From contig CM055755.1 of assembly GCA_029465975.1 (NCBI GenBank), forward strand, positions 10,543,682 to 10,607,681: a stretch of 64,000 nt of DNA, given 5' to 3'. Under the pieces are notes generated by a model. It worked only from the letters and a program-made list of their open reading frames with translations. It ran no database searches and was not told the origin of the DNA. Origin of the DNA: Dallia pectoralis (lineage: Eukaryota > Chordata > Actinopteri > Esociformes > Umbridae). This document shows positions 50,168 through 63,046 of this stretch, piece by piece (position 1 is the stretch's first letter; each line of letters begins with the position of its first letter). A program made the translations under genes and the position numbers.

Positions 50168-53075
50168 TCACAAACTCTGAGACAGTGGTTTTAAGAGTCT
50201 CCTCAGGGACCCCACTCGTTTCATCGTGTAGCTATAGCCCTGACCTTGCTAGTGATTCCCTTTACCACGGGCTTGATGATAAGTAGATAAGTTAAACCTG
50301 GAGTGTTCACTCTGGAATAGTTCAAATACATGGATAGGCTGGGGGACCCAAAGGAAAGGTTTAAAAAAAACTTCTCAGAGGCACTAATATGCACAAAGCC
50401 ACGAAATCAATTGTTCGACGCGTGCGACTACCGTGCTTGAACTTTCCTACAATTGAGGCAACACTGCCCCCTGCTGTTTGAAATAAAAAACAAAGATAGA
50501 AATAGAAAAGGAGACAGACATTGCAACTAGATTCATTAACGTTATTTCAGAGCATCTGGTGTGGTGACTAAACCTTTCCGCGACCGTTTGGAAATGTACA
50601 GTACCAATATCCTGTGGTCCTTAACACTCAAGGCGTTCGTTCTTAGTCCACGACCTTACCTGAAACCGGGGGATTATGCGATCGCGTGTCCACCTATTTT
50701 ATCGGGTTGTCTGGTCATCTAGCATCCTGCTGCCCCCCAGATAAATGTAATCTATACGTACGCGGTGCCGTAATAATGGCTATCCGCTCACTCTGACCCT
50801 ACTCTACATGGCTCTCTCTGGGAGATTGGGATATGCAAAAACAACATTTTCAATCTTAACAAATCAGTTGCCCCGACGTATTTTGAGAGATCAAATATTA
50901 AGGCAAAAGAGGATATGGCATAGGACCAGGATACTATATCTGAAGGACGTTCGTATGCACAACCCAAAGCAGATTGTCTTGATACTTCCCTTAGCCGTGG
51001 TAAATTGGCAATATACCAGAAACCCTGTAAACTGTTCAAAATGTGTTGGATATGAGAGCAATAAGACAGTTGTGGGTTTGTGGTATGTAACTAATATCAC
51101 TTGACTAAGGTCTTTAGCTGGTACTATGCATTGTGTTGTGCCTATGAACAGCTCTAAGCCATGGTATATTGGGCCATATGTGATACCAGCTCATGTCTTA
51201 TTGGTTAAATATGGGAATAATGGAACGAGGACTTGGCATGTAATCATTTTCTACCGTTTTCAGCTGACAGTCCTTCAACTTGCCGTGGTAGATCGTTCAA
51301 CCACTGAGTTAGTCTATAGTACCTTAATCCGTTTAACTTTTAATCATGGCCAACCCCTGTGCCATTTGTTTCTTACTCTTAATTTCTGAAAATGGCCTCA
51401 ACTGATCTTTTAACTGAGTATGTGGATATGAGCGAGCAGACAAGGCACACACCGCTTCTAATGTGTCTCACGTCACAGTCGGTCTAGTATCTGGTCAAAG
51501 AAACTCTGTTCCTCTGAAGTAGATCGCGTTATCCTTTGAAATGGTTTATTTTACCTAGGTCCATATTGATCTACAGTCCTATGTACCAATCACAGAGAAA
51601 ATGTAATCGGTACAGTCCAATGATAATCTTTTAACAGTGGAACAGAAAACATGGCATTATCCAATAAGGAACTGTGCACCATGTCAATCATTCTGTCCAT
51701 TGTGTCTTTATGAAAATAAGTATTGCATTTATTTGCAGTATTTGAATAAATACACATGAATACATATTTTTTTGTTTACTTCAACAGAATTTGTTTTGTT
51801 TATCTTTGCTTATTGAGGTCTGGTTGAGGTCTCCAGGCGATTTCCAGAGGCGTGGCGAGATCTATCGGCACTCTACAGTCATTGGGAGTTGTCTTATTGG
51901 CACGCTGTTGCGGACATACTTACCTGGGGCAGAGTCATGCAGGTGCCACAATGCAGATTGCTCAGATACAAATGTGTTGCGTAGAACATACCTGCTTTGC
52001 TATATCACGTTAAACATTCACCCGTTTAGTCAATAGGACAGTGTGTTGCACCCAGCTGAATCAGCCCGTAGGTGAACGGTCTACTTCTTTCGTTCTGTTT
52101 TTTGGACACTCTACCAGAGAAGAGGAACCTTGTACATTTTTATATGCTCCTCTTACCTGTAAATATTGATAGTGTTAGCCCAGCCTGAACAAGCCCCTCC
52201 CTCTGTTCATCTGTACCACAAATCCCCACCTATGTGCCCCGCCCATGGAGAGGCAATCTGTACATATCACACCAAGGCCAACCCCGCCCTCCACTTGTCT
52301 CAGTGTCCGGATGATTTCGGATGAATGGCTGTGCTTTCTTTCTCTGCAGTGACGAACAAGACGGCCGGGCAAGGCAGACAGGAAACTGCTGTTCCCACTC
52401 CCGTCGATGGGAGAAAACAGTGGGATATTAAACTGTAGTGAAGTTTAAACTGAAGTTTAAACTGTAATTTAAACTGAATTAACTCGACCTTAACTGGCAT
52501 GTATAAGGCATTGTCTTCTGTATTTACGTCGTCAGACATCCTAATCATGTTTCGCTATCTTCCGGAGTACCGCTAGTTGTATGTGCACATCTAAAACAGA
52601 ATGTTATTTCGCCTGACGTGAGAAGGAATGACATGTTTCTGCGTTCCTCGGTCGGATAAGTGACTTTGTGACCCTGCTTGACCTACTTCATTTGGGGGAT
52701 AGACCTTTTAGCTTGCTACATGTTCACGTAGTGTTCTCAACAGTAGGGTTACACCTGTGCTTGTGACGTCCCTGTTTCACAATTCCACCTCGTTACTATC
52801 AGCTCCTGTCCCCCCTCTCACACCTTGACCACCTATTTCCTTTAAACCAATGCTGGACTCTGCATCAGCCCCCAACCCCCCAAACCCCACCCCAGTGTTC
52901 TCCCAATGTGTGTTTCAAAAGAAGGAGGAGAAAAGTGAAAATAAATATGAACATTGTAAAATGTGTAAAACCTTCAGTTTTTCTTGACTTTTCTTTGGTC
53001 TTTTTTTGTTTTCGTTCAGTGGTCGCTACGGCACTTTCTGTATATTGACCAATAAAAACTTTGTTTTAGAATCTA
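50079..53075 (+). other. Probable clstn2 3' UTR
   Basis: It follows the stop codon with no further acceptor needed. A CA microsatellite lies at 50127-50166, and a CTGAAGTTTAAACT repeat is present three times at 52440-52480. The rest is single-copy. Candidate poly(A) signals occur at 52940-52945 and 53051-53056. Short frames at 50808-51390 show no recognisable domain. The extent is inferred from the signals only. Confidence 0.55.
53051..53056 (+). terminator. Candidate poly(A) signal AATAAA
   Basis: A canonical AATAAA with a TG-rich stretch about 25 bp downstream (GCGTGTCTCGTTG). A second AATAAA at 52940-52945 is followed by a T/GT-rich stretch (GGTCTTTTTTTGTTTTCG), so either or both could end the mRNA. 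Confidence 0.55.
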
Positions 53076-54699
53076 GCCGCGTGTCTCGTTGATTCCGCAG
53101 TCACAATCGAGGCTTATCTGTTGCAACCAGGTCACCAGGACGTTTAAGGCTGACATATCGAGGCCATAAAGGCCCACGTAAAGGACCATAAAGAGCCACT
53201 GCTATAGAGTGTACAAAAAGTACTGAGGGAAAACTTAAGACTTTGTCAGCATGGTTCCTATAGGCAGAGCTGTATTTTTTTAACACTAAAGCATTGTCCC
53301 TACAAATGTATAATTTCATTAAGACACACTTTAATATGCTTGTGTTAATTGAAACCATGGATTTTTTATGATGAAGTTAGTAGTTTGTTTTTGGTTTGCT
53401 AGCTACTAATTAAATGTTGGCTGGCTGGCAGTGTTAGGACTGTCAATATGTGGTCAAACTGGGGGTGGAGGGGGTGGGGAGGAGCCTAAATACTGTACAG
53501 GATTGGTGTTCAAATCCTCCTTCAAAACCAACCATCTACTCAGGGACAGGCTTCGAGGACCATAAATATACCAATCCTGACCACGAAATATAATGTGGCT
53601 ACTTCTTAATTAGTATTGTTTAGTAGTGTCTTGCTTTCTGTCATCTCATGTCGGCCGATGCACCACCCACAATGCTGCATTTTGGTAGCAAGATTAATCT
53701 GTGGCTAGTACTGAACTCTGACCTCTGACCTCATCTCGCAGGCAGCGTGAATCACAAACCACCATGAGGACGCTGTTGTCATCGATGATTTCATCAGTTA
53801 TTATCATGTATTTTATCAGTAATTATAATGTATTCTGCTTAGTCAGGATTGAGGTATATTATTGTTATAATAAATTATTATTAATTACAGTCCACCAAGC
53901 ATTCCAGCACTGAGAGCTTGGTGGACATTATATTGTCAATTTGAAGGATTAAATGTAATTCAATGTCTCCATCTAGTGGAGACAATTGTTCTGAGCTTGA
54001 AGAAATACGATAAGACAAAGGGGTCATAGAGCTTGAAATGACGTGTGTTATCTTATTTCGACGACATCACCCAACTTATACGATCATTTAACCTCCAGGT
54101 GGCAAATTCAACTAATTCTTATGTTGCATTCCAGTGACTTTTTGATTATACAGCAAGATACTTGAAGAAGTAAGTGTCCATAGCTGTCAATCTGAAAAAA
54201 ACTATCCATACAAACAAACAAAACAAATAATGCTTCGTCACTTTTAATCACTTGTAATGTCCTCTGACATGCAAAGCTCTTCAAAACTTGTGGTAAATGT
54301 GAAATATTTTAAAGAAATGTTTGTCTACAAAATTGTCTGTAAACAGGCCTAGTGCCCAACCACAGAAGTGCCCTCTAAAATTATTTCAGATGTTAGGATA
54401 ATTAATTTAAAGGCACTGAGAGATAATTTGGCCTTGGCAATTAAAAGTGGCATGCAGATCTAGTGAAGAATTCCACAGTTTCTAAATGAAAGCAAAAACG
54501 CAGCTGTGAAAAATGTGCTCTCATGTACATTGTCTTGCATTTAGCCATGACATTCACCCACAGCTGATGTGTACTTTGGTACTATTTGGTAACTATTATT
54601 ATGAATGTTATGTAACATAATCATTTATACATTCACAATCCAACCGTGACCTCCAACATGTGACACCCTCCTCCCCACTGTGTCTCTGCCCCCTGCCTC
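53076..54699. other. Intergenic, single-copy, AT-rich
   Basis: No exon, element or array was recognised downstream of the calsyntenin gene. A short imperfect inverted repeat around CCACCAAGC...GCTTGGTGG lies at 53892-53928. Confidence 0.5.
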
Positions 54700-54815
54700 C
54701 GTCCTCTACCCAGAATACCTCACTGCCTCCATCCTCTCTACCCAGAATACCTCACTGTCTCCGTCCTCCCTACCCAGAATACCTCACTGCCTCCGTCCTC
54801 TCTACCCAGAAGACC
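54700..54815. repeat. 30-bp short array
   Basis: Four imperfect copies of a roughly 30-bp unit, CTACCCAGAATACCTCACTG plus CCTCCGTCCT. A two-copy relative lies at 56530-56578. Confidence 0.88.
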
Positions 54816-55673
54816 TGATCCCACTGTTTCCCAGCATCCCCAGCCCTTCTCCCAATGCCCCTGCTCCCAGGCTCCCTCATTCACTCTAGGTTGGTGGTCC
54901 CAGGCCCTTCCCAGAAAACCTCTCTCCTGGCCAACAGGGCTGAGCTGCTCCTCGTGAAACAGGTGAAGCGGACCAAACCCCCTCCACCCCCACCGGGCTC
55001 TGTGGGTGAACTCCTGTTTATTCTGACACAAGCAGCATCAGGTTCCGTGGCACTGATGCATGCACCTTCGGCCTCAACTATTGCACAAAGAGCCTGGGGA
55101 ATCTCCATGGCAACCGAGCATTCCCACATTCAAGGGCCGGTGCCGCGAGCGAAGCCCCACCCACAATGAACACTCCCTATTCCACTGTTGCCTTGACGAT
55201 GCATGAAACTGGAGCTCCGGGGATAGAATGTGGATTACTGTATTTTATATAATTACACATAAAACCTTTTCCATTTTTTTGCTTTATTAATTGCCAGTCT
55301 GGATAACAAAAGCTCCTTGTTATGGCGAATTACTGCCAGCGAAATATACATTCATAAATCACACTTCTGAGATCCAAAGTAATGGCTGCCATTATGTCAG
55401 ACCAATTACTAAGTTGTGCAAAACTGTTCTAACGGAGACTGTCTGCAATATCCTGCTTGAACAATAGAGGGCGCTGCTTTTCCACCTGCACAACCTGACC
55501 ATCATCAACATATCAGGTTTAGGGAATTCCTCCAGACCCCGGGCCCTCCCCCGGATTCCTTGTCTACAGGGTCAGACCCCTGCCTCTCTAAAAATCCTCA
55601 GGTCCTCCTTGGGAACCATCGTAGCTGGAGAAGCTCTGAAATGGCAGCGTTGGTTGCAGAGGCGAGGCAGATG
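54816..55673. other. Intergenic, no recognised feature
   Basis: GC-richer than its surroundings between 54840 and 55170, with a frame of about 100 codons on +. There are no splice sites, domain or start context to support a gene. Confidence 0.45.
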
Positions 55674-55681
55674 TTTTAGAG

Positions 55682-55884
55682 CACAGGTGTCAAACCGGTT
55701 CCATGGAGGGCCGAGTGTCTACAGGTCTTTGCTCTCACCTTGTACTTGATTGATTAATTAGGTCACTAATTGTTAAGGTTCTACCCCCTACTGGTTGTTT
55801 AGGTCTGAACTGGGAACTAATTTAAATGAAAACCCAAAAACCTGCATACACTAGGCCCCCCGTGGAACCGGTTTGACATCCCTG
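55682..55884. mobile_element. 203-bp hAT-type MITE
   Basis: The termini are CACAGGTGTCAAACCGGTTC and, inverted, CAGGGATGTCAAACCGGTTC. They are flanked by the perfect 8-bp duplication TTTTAGAG (55674-55681 and 55885-55892). This kind of short element with a GGAGGGCC-type arm is common in fish genomes. Non-coding. Confidence 0.88.
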
Positions 55885-55892
55885 TTTTAGAG

Positions 55893-57809
55893 GATTGCTA
55901 AAGCTGCACCTGTCGAGAGCACAGTACTGGGGGAGCATCACCTGTCATCCAGAAGCACATTGTCAGGGGAGCCATGGATAAGGCCAGGAACATCTAGATT
56001 ATCACATGGTTGCATCTCCTAATCATTCCTTACCGTGGATAATATAATAATAACTGTCGTGGTCAATCCCGTGGTTGTTGATTGTCTGTCCGAGGATTTT
56101 CTGAATTGTGCCGATTCTGCAGATGGGAGAGGAAGCGGAGACCTTTGATGTTAGCTTGATGTTTGACGATGCTAGCATCCTACCACGGTGATGACAGCGG
56201 CGCTGAGGGGGAGGGGATTAAAAGGGAATTTGGAGACATACGTTGAGTTGGAATGATCAATTAGTTTGGCAGATGGGCGGTCAAATCACGTTAACGAATT
56301 ATATGGGTCCAGAGTGAGGCCTGTTCTGGTCCGTGATTTAACCCCTGGAAGAGAGATGTAGATGTCCGCTGAAGACCGGCGATCTGCAAAACCACAGGGC
56401 TCCGTCCAGAAACACACTACCTGTTCAGTCAGCCATTTAGCCCGGGTTTGGAGGTTCCACTATAAAGTGCTAGTTTTCCTGGGTCTGTGCCCGGAGGAAA
56501 AAAGTGGAAATTATTTGTCAATCCCCCTCACAGAATACCTCACTGCCTCCGTCCTCCCTACCCAGAATACCTCACTGGCTAACAAGTCTGAGGTGACCCT
56601 CTTGTTATACAACATAAGAAAATGACATTACACATCAGGCAGCAAGCCTCCACCACCGCTGTTTTCAACTGTTACATTCAAGGACATGGTCATCCATGCC
56701 AATTTAGCCACTGCAGAAAGCGCACCGGTCTCAAGACTAATTATAATAGATAGTGTCACATACGTGCTACGCTGTGGTTGTGTGGTTGTGTGTGTGGTTG
56801 TGTGTGTGTGCTTGTGTGTGTGTGTGCTTGTGTGTGTGTGTGCGTGCGCGCGTGTAGGATTTATTGTGAGAAGACTGTGTGACAGTCCATTTGCTAATTA
56901 CCGTCCCATCCGGTGTTTGGTTGCTTATGTGGTGGTCGGTGTCAGTGGGGTTTGTTCACGGTGGCAACGATGTAAAATGAGTCATCTGCTCCACTGTGGA
57001 GAGGCTGTTAACTCGTAATGTCACACCTAGTCTGTGAAGCTGTTCACCGTGTCCCGTAAAATCACTACTGGCATCTTCCCATTCTGCGCATTCTCTCTTA
57101 ATCACTGTCTCCATTTACTCTCACTTTCTTCTCTCTCATACAAACACTGCCAGACAGGATAGATGTATTTGAGTTTCTCGTCAGCTTTTCCATTTTACAA
57201 TTTACCCACGACAATAATTGTATCCGTCATTTTTCCCATCGCTGTTGTGTTTGGTGTGGAATATGATTAAGTGGCCTTAAACGTAGCTCATACCGGGCAA
57301 AGGTCGCGATGGAGAATACAAGCAATGGCTCTGGCGTGAACGGCACACAAACACAATCTCTCAAAAACAAAAATTACTCATCGGAATAATACGCTTCCAC
57401 GGCCTGCAATATACACTAGACTAGACTACTCCATGTACTCCAGGAGAAGTTGACTGTGGAACTTTCACTCGTGGGCATATAGCCAATGCTTTTTTTGCGG
57501 ATGTTCTTGATTGCATGGCAGAGTGCATGTTAAGTAGGAGTGGGGACTGTGATGAGCACAAGTCACAGGTTGTTGTGTTGTAGCGCCGGTGTCGGTGAAG
57601 GTAAATCTGTAGCCGTGCAAAATAGGAAACAGCTTGTGTCTTTTTGTCATTGTGCATCTATATGTAACAGCGGTGTAAAAACCTGATTGCCTGTACTGTC
57701 GGGAGGTCACTCAATGTAGTTGATGTCATCTGCAGAACACAACTCGGTCTGAGCAGTAGGGCTGGTCCCTTCTTGAAGCGCGGCTGCTAATTGCTCTGTG
57801 TGTGTGTGC

Positions 57810-57840
<31 letters not shown>

Positions 57841-58282
57841 TGTGCGTGTGTGCATTAATGTTGCTAATTTGATATGAGCCTTTACAGTAACACGGTTTGG
57901 CTACACTAATAGGCAGTGGCTGACATTTGAAAAGGTTGAGATGGGGGGGTGGGTGGGTGGTCTCACTATTTTTATAATTACAAAGTCGGTCCAAAGAATG
58001 ACCACAGGATAAAACAGTGAAATTCAAGCTATTGTCCTAACTAGTCCTGAGACTAAAACACAATCGAAGTGAAATTAATTCCTATTATTACCAAACATTA
58101 CAGACAAATCCTACTGTCATGTCTAATCTTCTTTTTCCATCTCTTAAATTCTGAACCTAGTTCAGATTATTTTTATGGAAAAGAGAGGAGGCAGTTATGG
58201 TTATAATATAAGCAGAAATAAAAGGGAGGGAGATAGAAAGATACAGAGAGCTAGAGGGAGAGAAAGAGAGTGAGTGAGTGAG
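55893..58282. other. Intergenic with GT microsatellites
   Basis: GT-rich runs lie at 56772-56852 and 57800-57850. A second copy of the CAGAATACCTCACTG repeat lies at 56530-56578. No gene was recognised. Confidence 0.5.
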
Positions 58283-58286
58283 TTAA

Positions 58287-60014
58287 CCCTGTAACACCCC
58301 TCGTTGTAAAATTACAACGTTACCTTTAGCCATCCTTAAAAACAATCTGTTATTTTTTATCTTATTTTTTACCACATTTACATAGACATTGGGTCCTATT
58401 GTTCAGTCTCACAATGCTTTTGGATAGTAAATTTGTTTATAAGTCCCGCTTTACGGCCATGAACTCACACAACCTCTCAAGGTTTCCTTCGAACAACATC
58501 TACGTTTTTCATTGGACTGTATTCATCAGATTCAAGTAAGTAAAATGTCTTTTTTTTTTTTTTTTGGTTGTTATTAGAATGTCTAGAGAATGTACATATG
58601 TAGTTATTTTGAAATATATGCATCAAATTCCATTTAGAGCTTGTTAAGTGTTTGTTGCAATTATACAACGTTGGGTGAGTGTGGTAGTGAATATAGCAGG
58701 CTTGTTGTAGTGGGCTCAAACAGGTTGTATTCCCTCCACTACACCACTGCCTGAAACAGATACATTTTTTATATTTTGACAGTATACATTCTACCCTTGT
58801 GTTGTGTTCTGGTCAAATTTGACTGATTTAAACGTTTTATCTCTAAAAAAAAATGTAGTTTATTTGATCAGACTGACCTAACATTCCAGAGGATATAAAC
58901 AGACAATTCAGTTCTGGGAAAGGTGAACATGTTCCTGAATGTGGGGTGTGGATGTAAGTGGGGGTATGCATGTTTTTCTTTTAGTATGACAATAAGAGAG
59001 CATAAGCAGCAGTATTGTTATGTGAAGGCAGTATTGTGTGACTAAATGGCTGGTGATTGGGATGCATGTTTCATTTAGCATGATAAGAAGAGAGCATAGG
59101 CTAAGCCATTTACAGCAACTTACAATAAGCAGACAGTATTGTCTGCCTGGAAAACATGTCTGAGCACTTGGTCTACCACCCTATCTATTATTTCAGGTTG
59201 TATACTACAACATAAAAAGCATATTTATACATCTTAATTAATTGATATTTTATTTTCAGAATGCCACCAGCAAGCAGAGAGCCGCGATACAGTGTGCAGG
59301 ATGTGATTGATATCATCCAAAATGAGGAGAGTGAAGTTGAGATGGAACCCAATGACACTGATGAGAGTGATGAAGACTCAGATGAAGATGTCTGTCAACA
59401 AGTGGACAAAGAAAACCAACTACCTGGACTGTCCAGCTGATAATTACGTGGACATCGAGCCAAAAACAAACAAACACACCATGCCCGTTGACAGTTATCG
59501 CTGGCTGAAAAAAGATTTCATCAGTCCCAACACGATAAAGGATACACCAACACGCAATTCAGCAAGTGTGATGTTCGCCTTTCAGAGGACAAGAACTGTT
59601 TTTGGGACATTAACAACCAATGAAAATCAGCCATGAAAAGAAAAAAAGGAATGGAGAAGTTGCTAGAAAAAGCGTTTTATCTAATATTTTTTGTAAATAA
59701 ATGACTTCATAAAAAAATATGACTAATGTGTGATTATTATTAATGTTATATACATTTATGGGGCTGAGTAAGCAATCAAACCTGCAAATAAACCCTTAGT
59801 TGTTCTGAATTGTTGTTCAGACAATGTGAATACAATTACAGAAATTCTGCTCCCAGCTAAGCCCAATGTTGCAATATTACAACATTTCTCTAAAACGTAT
59901 ATAAACATTTTTTTTCTAAAACTCTTTAATTTCTGCATCAAAGGCCTCCTACAACAACATCTGAAAGGTCAACTATTTATTTTTTAAGTTTTTCTATATT
60001 TGGGTCTTACAGGG
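58287..60014 (+). mobile_element. piggyBac-type element, deleted derivative
   Basis: The termini are CCCTGTAA at 58287 and, inverted, TTACAGGG ending at 60014. The TTAA target site is duplicated (58283-58286 and 60015-60018). TTAA plus CCCT ends is the piggyBac hallmark. Near both ends lie palindromic motifs, GTTGTAAAATTACAAC (about 58303) and GTTGCAATATTACAAC (about 59868). It contains only the 5' part of a transposase-like frame, so it is non-autonomous. Confidence 0.87.
59261..59636 (+). pseudogene. piggyBac transposase N-terminal remnant
   Basis: From ATG at 59261, just after a TTTTCAG acceptor-like motif, it reads MPPASREPRYSVQDVIDII, then a Glu/Asp/Ser-rich acidic stretch and ENQLPGLSS before TGA at 59438. 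In the neighbouring frame DSYRWLKKDFISPN follows and runs to 59636. The acidic N-terminus followed by a YRW-KDF block is the usual layout before the piggyBac catalytic domain. The DDD catalytic domain is absent. The frame change and deletion make it inactive. Confidence 0.65.
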
Positions 60015-60018
60015 TTAA

Positions 60019-61092
60019 AGATAGATAAGAGAGCAGAACCAACAGAGAAGTATGCCCTGCTGGTAGACAGAATGTATAAACAACTATGATTGATAAAAAG
60101 ACATAACAATCTATATTAAAAATTTGAGAATTATATAAAGAATTACGATAATAAAACTGTCCATTATATTAAAGTCTGGTATTTAATTCAGCCTTGAAAA
60201 CACAGGTTTAATTAATTAAGTTGCAAAATTACGACAGACCGAAACTGAGCAAATGTTAGCCTAGCCCTGAACTGGCCAGCATATGTCAATCACCTATGGT
60301 CTGTAATAAAATACTATTTCACAAGGTATTGAATGAAAATTGAAGCACAATCTATTTAGCAGCAGACCTCTACATCTACAGCATATTTGTTTTAACCATT
60401 ACACTGTCATTTATATATATATATACATTTCCTGTCTATTTTTGAACACAAATTGTATTTGCCTCATAACATATTCTGTGCTCTTGCGCAACTTTTGAGG
60501 AATGATACCTTGTTGTCTTAATATGGTAACAGATTCAGCTAAACATTTCTTCATGATGACATGATAACAGCCCTCTCATTATTACATTGCAGAAACAGAT
60601 GCAGTAAGCTGCTAAGACTGAAATCTAGAGTCCTAGAGAGAGGGGGGGGGTCCTTTGTTGTTGACAAGGATTATATCAAACCCGTTTTGCAGATGGGGCT
60701 TGTGTTTTCTTGGCAAAAAAAGGCACGTTTCTCTGCATCTTGGGTTTCTGCATGTTCAGAGGATTAACCAACTAGCAGGAGAATAAAAGTTGGCATTTTC
60801 AAGAAGTTTCTCAACCTTCACTTTCCAAAGAATAGTTTCTGTCTAGCACTGATCCTCACACACTACAGGAGGGTGAAAAGAAATCAAGGACATTAAAATA
60901 GGAAGTTGTGTCCTATTCCTTCTCCCTCTACTTTCTATTCCGTACACATTGACATTTAAATAAATAAAAAAACACTTGCCCACAAAAAGGCAAAGTGCAA
61001 GAAAGTACAGCACAGTGAAAGCAGCAAGGCTGTTATTCATCAATGTATTTTAGTGAAGGTTTTTTTTTAAACTTATGGTGATGTTTGACTCT
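60019..61092. other. Intergenic, AT-rich
   Basis: No recognised feature; an ATATAT run lies at 60411-60426. Confidence 0.45.
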
Positions 61093-61814
61093 TACAGTTT
61101 TTCCCAGACGCTTTGGTGCGTTTTTCACATTGTACGTCACATGTGCAATATAGTATGTGCATTTCTCAAAACACTTAGTACAAACAGCAAAACACAATAG
61201 ATATGTTGCAAAAGCTAGAAATGTACCCAAAATCCTTTGTACATCTCTCAAATGCAAATATTCATGTCAATGAACATACCAGTGCCTTCAAAAGGAAAAG
61301 TTATTGTGTCACCGTTCACGAACAAGGTGGTCAAAATGTTTAGTCATGTTGTCTATGTAATTGTGTACATTGTCTGTATTACCTGATGTGAACTTAGGCT
61401 ACAGTTTGGATGACAGTTACTTTATTGAAAATGCACTTCTACATATATCAAGTTCAACAGTACCAATTTACATATTAGTGTATGTGAGTTCAAATATTGA
61501 TTGAAAGAGACTGGACAGAATTTCGTTTTTCACAGCTTTTACTAGTGCTACTGTATAAAGAAAAACTAAATATTTTACATCACAATAAAAAACCAAGGGG
61601 CACAAAGAAAAAAAAATATTTTAGAAAAAACACCACTAAGGCAACTTTGCACGCAACACAGTTCTAGTGGTGGGACACAAACCACTGCCTTACAATGTTT
61701 GATCGATGGAAACATTATCACAAATGACCATGTACTTTGGTAAATTCTCTCTAAACAGACCCCTCTCATTATCAGGGATGAGAGCCCTTTAGAGGGTCTC
61801 TAAAAAGTGAAGAA

Positions 61815-62199
61815 GATGCTGGGTGTTGTATGGCCCTATAAGGGGGATATGGGTGAGGACACCATGCTAGATGCTGGGTGTTGTATGGCCCTATAAGGGG
61901 GATATGGGTGAGGACACCATGCTAGATGCTGGGTGTTGTACGGCCCTATAAGGGGGATATGGGTGAGGACACCATGCTAGATGCTGGGTGTTGTATGGCC
62001 CTATAAGGGGGATATGGGTGAGGACACCATGCTAGATGCTGGGTGTTGTATGGCCCTATAAGGGGGATATGGGTGAGGACACCATGCTAGATGCTGGGTG
62101 TTGTATGGCCCTATAAGGGGGATATGGGTGAGGACACCATGCTAGATGCTGGGTGTTGTATGGCCCTATAAGGGGGATATGGGTGAGGACACCATGCTC
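61815..62199. repeat. 55-bp minisatellite grown from transposase coding sequence
   Basis: Seven copies of a 55-bp unit containing ATGCTGGGTGTTGTATGGCC and AAGGGGGATATGGGTGAGGA. They are identical but for about one base (TGTACGG at 61940). On the minus strand the unit encodes part of the transposase block HIPLIGPYNTQHL. As 55 is not divisible by 3, each copy shifts the frame. Confidence 0.95.
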
Positions 62200-62445
62200 C
62201 GAAATGGCAGCACACATGATGATATTTCCTTCCCGTTGGACTGACAAATCCACAGTAGCTCGATCTGTGACCAATGATATTCCGACCGATATTCGCCTTC
62301 TGCATTTGGTCAGGTTGAAGCCAGCCTCATCCATGTATACAAAGTTGTGAAAGGTTTCACTTGATTCCAACTCCATTACACGCTGTAACCCAGAACACAC
62401 AGGTGAATTTGTTTTAGTAAGAACGAGTGACACAAATGTACACAT
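62200..62445 (-). pseudogene. IS630/Tc1-type transposase fragment
   Basis: Minus-strand reading gives VMELESSETFHNFVYMDEAG, then FNLTKCRRR, DRATVDLSVQREGNIIMCAA and ISEHGVLTHIPLIGPYN. YMDEAGFNL holds the second catalytic Asp. The following Glu-containing part is missing because the frame runs into the 55-bp array. Sequence between 62445 and 62872 shows no long frame for the N-terminus. Confidence 0.8.
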
Positions 62446-62872
62446 ATTGCATCCCTGACAGGTGGTCAGAATTAATCTGCATGATTCATCAAATCAAGCT
62501 TTTTTTTACAAAAGGTCTCATAGAAGTGTAAAAATAAGCTTGCCAGTTTATGATAAATAGTTCAAACATTTTGCATATAATGACTTGAGCAAGGAACTAA
62601 TGTCTAGATGTTTTGAGAGGTAAGACTATTCAACAGAGAACCATCTACTGTATTTTGATCAACATGACATGAGCAATTGAAAATGTAGAAACAGCTGACA
62701 CTTGTACATAATCAATTGCAACATGTACAAGAGCAATTGCAATTTGGCCAAAAGAACAAGGAATTGCTTAACTGATGTGAACAAGTGACTAGATGATGTG
62801 GAATTTGTACAAGTAGTTTCAAGATTTGCACACCTGATCTAAAAAATGCACCAAAGCTACTGGGAAAAACTG

Positions 62873-63046
62873 TAATGCGTGATGATAATATCACGAATCA
62901 ATCTGGTTTAGTGAAGACCCAGGAAGGGAGTAATGTGGAACAGATGCAGACGAAGAGATAGAGACAGAAAGAGATCCACTGAGAACATGAGATGTGGTGG
63001 TCATACCAAGGAGTTGTGATGGAAGTCTGCAGATAGAAACCAAAGG
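62873..63046. other. Short intergenic spacer
   Basis: Nothing recognised between the transposon and the next array. Confidence 0.4.

Larger units (their letters stand above)
61095..62872 (-). mobile_element. Tc1/mariner-superfamily element (IS630-like transposase)
   Basis: The termini are CAGTTTTTCCCAGACGCTTT and, inverted, CAGTTTTTCCCAGTAGCTTT. The TA target is duplicated at 61093-61094 and 62873-62874. It encodes a DDE transposase fragment on the minus strand and contains a 55-bp array that grew inside the transposase frame. At 1.78 kb it is near the usual full length, yet the gene is broken. Confidence 0.87.

Noticed and set aside
50808..51389. Two adjacent frames of about 90 codons in the 3' UTR region, first suspected to be a retroviral remnant
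   Set aside because: I found no recognisable retroviral or other motif, no LTRs and no frame continuity. Left as UTR or unique sequence.
54840..55170. Possible exon of a downstream gene (GC-richer, 104-codon frame)
   Set aside because: No domain, no convincing splice sites, and a similar frame on the other strand.
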